Of a DNA stretch of 64,000 nucleotides, positions 60,249 to 64,000 are shown piece by piece. The stretch spans positions 520,642 through 584,641 of the forward strand of contig JXTC01000089.1 of NCBI GenBank assembly GCA_002914845.1. The letters run 5' to 3'. Position numbers and translations under genes: made by a program. The stretch comes from Trema orientale. Taxonomy: Eukaryota > Streptophyta > Magnoliopsida > Rosales > Cannabaceae. A model generated the notes under the pieces. That model worked only from the letters and a program-made list of their open reading frames with translations. It had not been told where the DNA came from and did not search any database. Position 1 is the stretch's first letter. Every line of letters starts with the position of its first letter.

Positions 60249-62007
60249 TAATTTACCTCTGCCTTGTTTTTTCGTTCCCTGTAAAAAATTGGCCGAAAAA
60301 TATTTTTGATTTGTAATTTTCTTTTGGGAATTTTTTGGTGTAAAATGAGGTTAGAAATCATTAGGTACATGATTTTCTAACAATTTTGTGATTTCAAACG
60401 TTAAAAACGGTGTCCGGAGGGCTGAAAACCAGTCGGGTCAAAATCGGGTCCGAAACGGGTCGAAACCGGGTCAAAAAGACCCGGCTGGAGATAGAAGACG
60501 ACACAAAACGACACGTCGTTTTTTCAGTTGTCGTCTGTCGTTTTTGAAAACGACATGTCGTTTTCTTCAGCTTCAAAAAACGACATGTCGTTTTTCAGTC
60601 GGGTCGTTTGTTCTGTCGTTGGACAAAACGACATGTCGTTTTCTTAAGTTCAAAAAACGACATGTCGTTTTTTCACTGTGAAACGCAGCCCTTCGTTAGT
60701 TAAACGACACGTCGTTTGGAACCTGTCGTTTGGAAAAACGACATGTCGTTTTTGGACACCAATTTTTCAAAAAAAAAAAAAAAAAAAAAGGGATTTTTTC
60801 CAGAATTTTTATATTCGGTTTTTGGTGAAAATTTGCCATAATTTCAATACTTTGTGTAAATTTCATTAATGTTTGGTGCTTAATAATATTCTTATTTTGG
60901 TGTTTAATGAATATTATTTGAGTCACTTAATTACCTTAATGAAATTTTATGATATTGGCATATTTATAAAAAAAAAAAAAAAATCAATTCTGAATATTTT
61001 ATGTGTCTAAATTTTAGATATGTGTGTATAATTTAATTGTATGCATGCGATATTTGTTTAAGTTATTTAGCACATAAATAATTTATTTGTTGAGCATTAA
61101 AATAAATATTTTTATGCTTATGGAATTGAATTATTTTATGTATAAAATCATATTAGTGCATAATATTTATGTTTAAATTATGCAATTTATGTTTATGGAA
61201 ATTTTGTTTTATAAATTTTTAACATATCCTTTAGTTTAGATATTGTTAGAATTTGTGGAATTTAGGTTTATTCTCATAAAACTTAATTTTATACATAAAA
61301 CTTTAGTTAAGTGCTTATTTTTAGCACATGAAGACTTGTAAAATGTTCACTAAATAAATAAAGATAATTATTTAGATGAACAATTAGGTTATGAATAATT
61401 CATAAACAATTATGTGGTTGACATGAGAAAGCATGAGCTAAAGAAGTTCCACACAAACTAGTTCTGAATAAGCCATTGTGCCACTAGTTTCCCTGGGAAC
61501 GCTACTCTGTCTAGAAGTTGGTTTTTAATGAGGCAATGCCCGACCAATATTCTGGGAGTATACTTGGTAAATGCCTATCCCGATACTGTGTAATTGTTCT
61601 TAGGCATATAGTAGAGCCTGGAACATAATATAATAAACGTCTAGTGATCAATATAATTTTAGTTAATTAAAGAGTAGCCACAGCATTTTTAATTAATTAA
61701 AATTATATATTAAGTTTAAGATCACATAAAGAATAAGACATAAAATTGTAATTAATTGTACTTAATATAATAAAATTTATCCCACAGAAAATTTTATTAT
61801 ATTTATATAATTAATTAGGATAAAATACCATATTATTTTCATAATTTACCCACAGGAATTATGAATTAGTACATAATCTGGTAGTTTTGTCATTAAGGAT
61901 AGAATATCAAATTATTTAGAAAGTACCCATTAAGTAAATAATTTGACATTTCTATCATAAAGNTATAGGCCTCAAATTCTAATAAAAGTATTCTGAACTT
62001 TTTTCAG
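60249..62007 (+). other. Untranslated leader / putative intron of the copia element
   Basis: Apart from the palindrome cluster and poly-A runs (60768-60789, 60967-60984), this is AT-rich DNA without a supported frame. It ends in a polypyrimidine tract and CAG (CTTTTTTCAG) just before the gag frame, as an intron would. One N at 61963. Confidence 0.5.
60502..60757. repeat. Cluster of seven AAACGACATGTCGTTT palindromes in the copia leader
   Basis: Seven copies of a 16-20 bp palindrome, five as ACGACATGTCGT and two as ACGACACGTCGT, lie within about 255 bp. They are set in T- and G-rich filler with further TGTCGTTT half-sites. They sit between the primer-binding site and gag. Each could form a hairpin in RNA or a symmetric protein site in DNA. 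Confidence 0.88.
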
Positions 62008-64000
62008 TATCTCAACCTGTTAGTCACACTGATATGCATCTAGAAATTCCAGAACTTAGGGGTGACAACTATAAGGTATGGAAAGAACGGATACTCCTCC
62101 ATTTAGGGTGGATGGACATAGATTATGCTATAAGGAAAGATGAACCTTCTGCAGTAACTGATGAAAGTACTCCTGGTGAAATTGTGCTATATGAGCGATG
62201 GGAGAGATCCAATCGGCTCAGTGTAATGTTCATTAAGACAAAAATTACTGCAAGTATTAGGGGTTCTGTCGAACAGTTTGACAAAGTCCGAGACTTGTTG
62301 AAAGCTATTGACGACCAGTTCGTCACTTCAGAAAAGGCTTTGGCAAGCACCCTAATCATGAAATTCTCTTCTCTCCGTCTCACAACCGTTAAGGGTGTGC
62401 GTGATCATATCATGCAAATGCGGGATATAACGGCTCAATTGAAGAAACTGGAGGTAGATATATCAGAATCCTTCCTGGTACACTTTATTCTGAACACTCT
62501 TCCTCAACAGTACGGGCCTTTTAAGATCTCTTATAATACACATAAAGATAAATGGTCTATAAATGAATTAATGACCATGTGTGTTCAAGAAGAGGAGAGG
62601 CTTGTTATGGAATTGGGTGAAAGTGCAATGTTGGCTACAGTCCGCGGGAAGAACAAAGCTGATAAACCCGACAAATCTCAGGCTTCCACTTCTAAGCACA
62701 ATCAGAAGGGGAAAGGTAAAATACCACCCCAAGCTGATATTAAGAAAGAAAATAAGTGTTTCTTCTGCAAAAAGAAGGGGCACATGAAGAAAGATTGTGC
62801 AAAGTTTAAGAAGTGGCTTGAGAAGAAAGGTAATCTATCTTCATTTGTTTGTTATGAATCTAATATGGCTAATGTTAATGTTAACACCTGGTGGATTGAT
62901 TCTGGTTCTACAATCCATATTGCAAACTCTTTACAGGGTATGCACAACCTAAGGAAACCAGTGGGAAGTGAGCAAAGCATCTTATCAGGCAACAAGATGG
63001 GCTCACCTGTGGAGGGAATAGGAATATGCACTCTCATCTTAAACAGTGGCTTTGTCTTGGTTTTAGAGAAAACTTTTTATGTACCGAGTTTCTCACGAAA
63101 CTTGATTTCTGTTTCTAGACTAGTTTCATTTGGTTTTTCTTTTATTTTTAAAGACAATTATTTTAATTTATTTAATAAATCAAATTTTATTGGAAATGGA
63201 ATTTTATCTGATGGTCTATATCGAATTTACTTACAAAACGAAGCCACTAATAGTTCTTTGCATGTTCACACTGGTACTAAGAGGTGTAATATTAATGAGG
63301 ATTCTTCTATGTTATGGCATTTGAGATTAGGTCATATCTCCAAAGATAGGATTAAACGATTAGTAAAAGACGGAGTACTTAGTACTCTGGATTATACTGA
63401 TTTTGAGATTTGTGTGGATTGCATTAAGGGTAAGCAAACAAACAAATCTAAGAAAAATGCCAATAGGAGTTCGAACATATTAGAAATCATACATACGGAT
63501 ATCTGTTGTCCAGATACAGATATGCCTGGTCAGAAATATTTCATCACTTTTATTGATGACTACTCACGATACATGTATGTCTACTTGCTTCATAACAAGC
63601 ATGAAGCATTGGATGCCTTCAAAGTCTTTAAGACTGAAGTTGAGAACCAGTGCAACAAACAAATTAAAATAGTGAGGTCAGATAGAGGTGGTGAATATTA
63701 TGGTAGATACACTGAGAATGGACAGGCACCAGGTCCTTTTGCTAAGTTTCTTCAAGAACATGGGAGTGTAGCCCAGCACACCTTACCTGGTTCTGCTGAT
63801 CAGAATGGTGTTGCTGAAAGAAGAAACTGAACACTTATGGACATGGTGCGTAGTATGCTTAGCAATTCCAATCTTCCTAAATCTTTGTGGACTGAAGCAC
63901 TAAAGACGGCTACGTATATATTAAATCGTGTTCCAACTAAGGCTGTCCCAAAGACACCTTTTGAATTGTGGAAAGGTTGGAAACCGAGTTTGCGACATAT
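62008..64000 (+). mobile_element. Ty1/copia gag-pol, partial at the window edge, with one premature stop
   Basis: The reading frame opens after the acceptor at 62007 (first internal ATG 62034). The gag part matches the UBN2-type domain (LRGDNYKVWKERILLHLG). A CCHC zinc knuckle follows at 62758-62799 (CFFCKKKGHMKKDC), then an aspartic protease with WWIDSGSTIHI (active site DSG) near 62890. The pre-integrase domain reads WHLRLGHIS near 63317. The integrase core follows, with HTDICCPD, FIDDYSRY, RSDRGGEY and DQNGVAERRN. A TGA at 63828-63830 interrupts the integrase, in a position where an Arg codon is usual; the frame continues intact beyond it to 64000. Reverse transcriptase and RNase H would lie past the window. 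Otherwise little decayed, so probably a fairly young copy. Confidence 0.93.

Noticed and set aside
60388..60869. Open frames with repeated KTTCRF residues
   Set aside because: Direct translation of the ACGACATGTCGT palindrome cluster in the copia leader; no sign of protein selection.

Overview
The window is nuclear DNA of a flowering plant, almost certainly a eudicot. The genes carry many short exons with GT/AG borders in very AT-rich introns. The proteins are plant-specific or plant-type (Raf-like MAPKKK, HYL1/DRB1, SICKLE, VIN3-like), and the space between them is filled with plant LTR, LINE and MITE-type elements. Three single N bases (2461, 60068, 61963) indicate an assembled draft. I cannot name the species.

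Layout. 1-11128 (+): a 16-exon Raf-like kinase of the CTR1/EDR1 group, closest by memory to Arabidopsis RAF6 (At4g24480). 12547-13600 (-): decayed LINE. 14200-14830: LTR-like stretch. 15474-16115 (+): intronless TPR membrane protein. 16-21 kb: foldback and MITE-type repeats. 21587-22173 (+): a speculative small secreted-protein gene. 23516-27291 (-): Rab geranylgeranyltransferase alpha subunit, 8 exons. 27-31.3 kb: MITEs and LTR remnants. 31938-34629 (-): HYL1/DRB1, 3 exons. 35-46 kb: repeat-rich, with a hAT-type element, Mutator-type MITEs, a 74-bp minisatellite and a repeat family built on a short TCGA-rich phrase. 46.3-48.7 kb (+): SICKLE-like gene with a 5' UTR intron. 49922-55200 (-): VIN3-like PHD/FNIII/VID protein, 4 exons. 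56700-58350: solo LTR with 5-bp target duplications. About 59.9-64.0 kb (+): 5' part of a Ty1/copia element that runs off the window.

The genes do not form an operon or a cluster in the bacterial sense. RAF6-like, RGTA and SICKLE are neighbours in Arabidopsis (At4g24480, At4g24490, At4g24500, from memory), so this is conserved microsynteny expanded by transposons and by the insertion of a TPR gene and HYL1. HYL1 and SICKLE both act in microRNA biogenesis, but their proximity is probably coincidental.

Most worth a second look: a Trp in place of the Arg of the kinase HRD motif; a copia gag start codon that seems to lie upstream of the primer-binding site and to be joined to gag by splicing; seven near-identical palindromes in that element's leader; and several MITEs with exact target duplications. 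I found no CRISPR array and could support no tRNA or rRNA gene.
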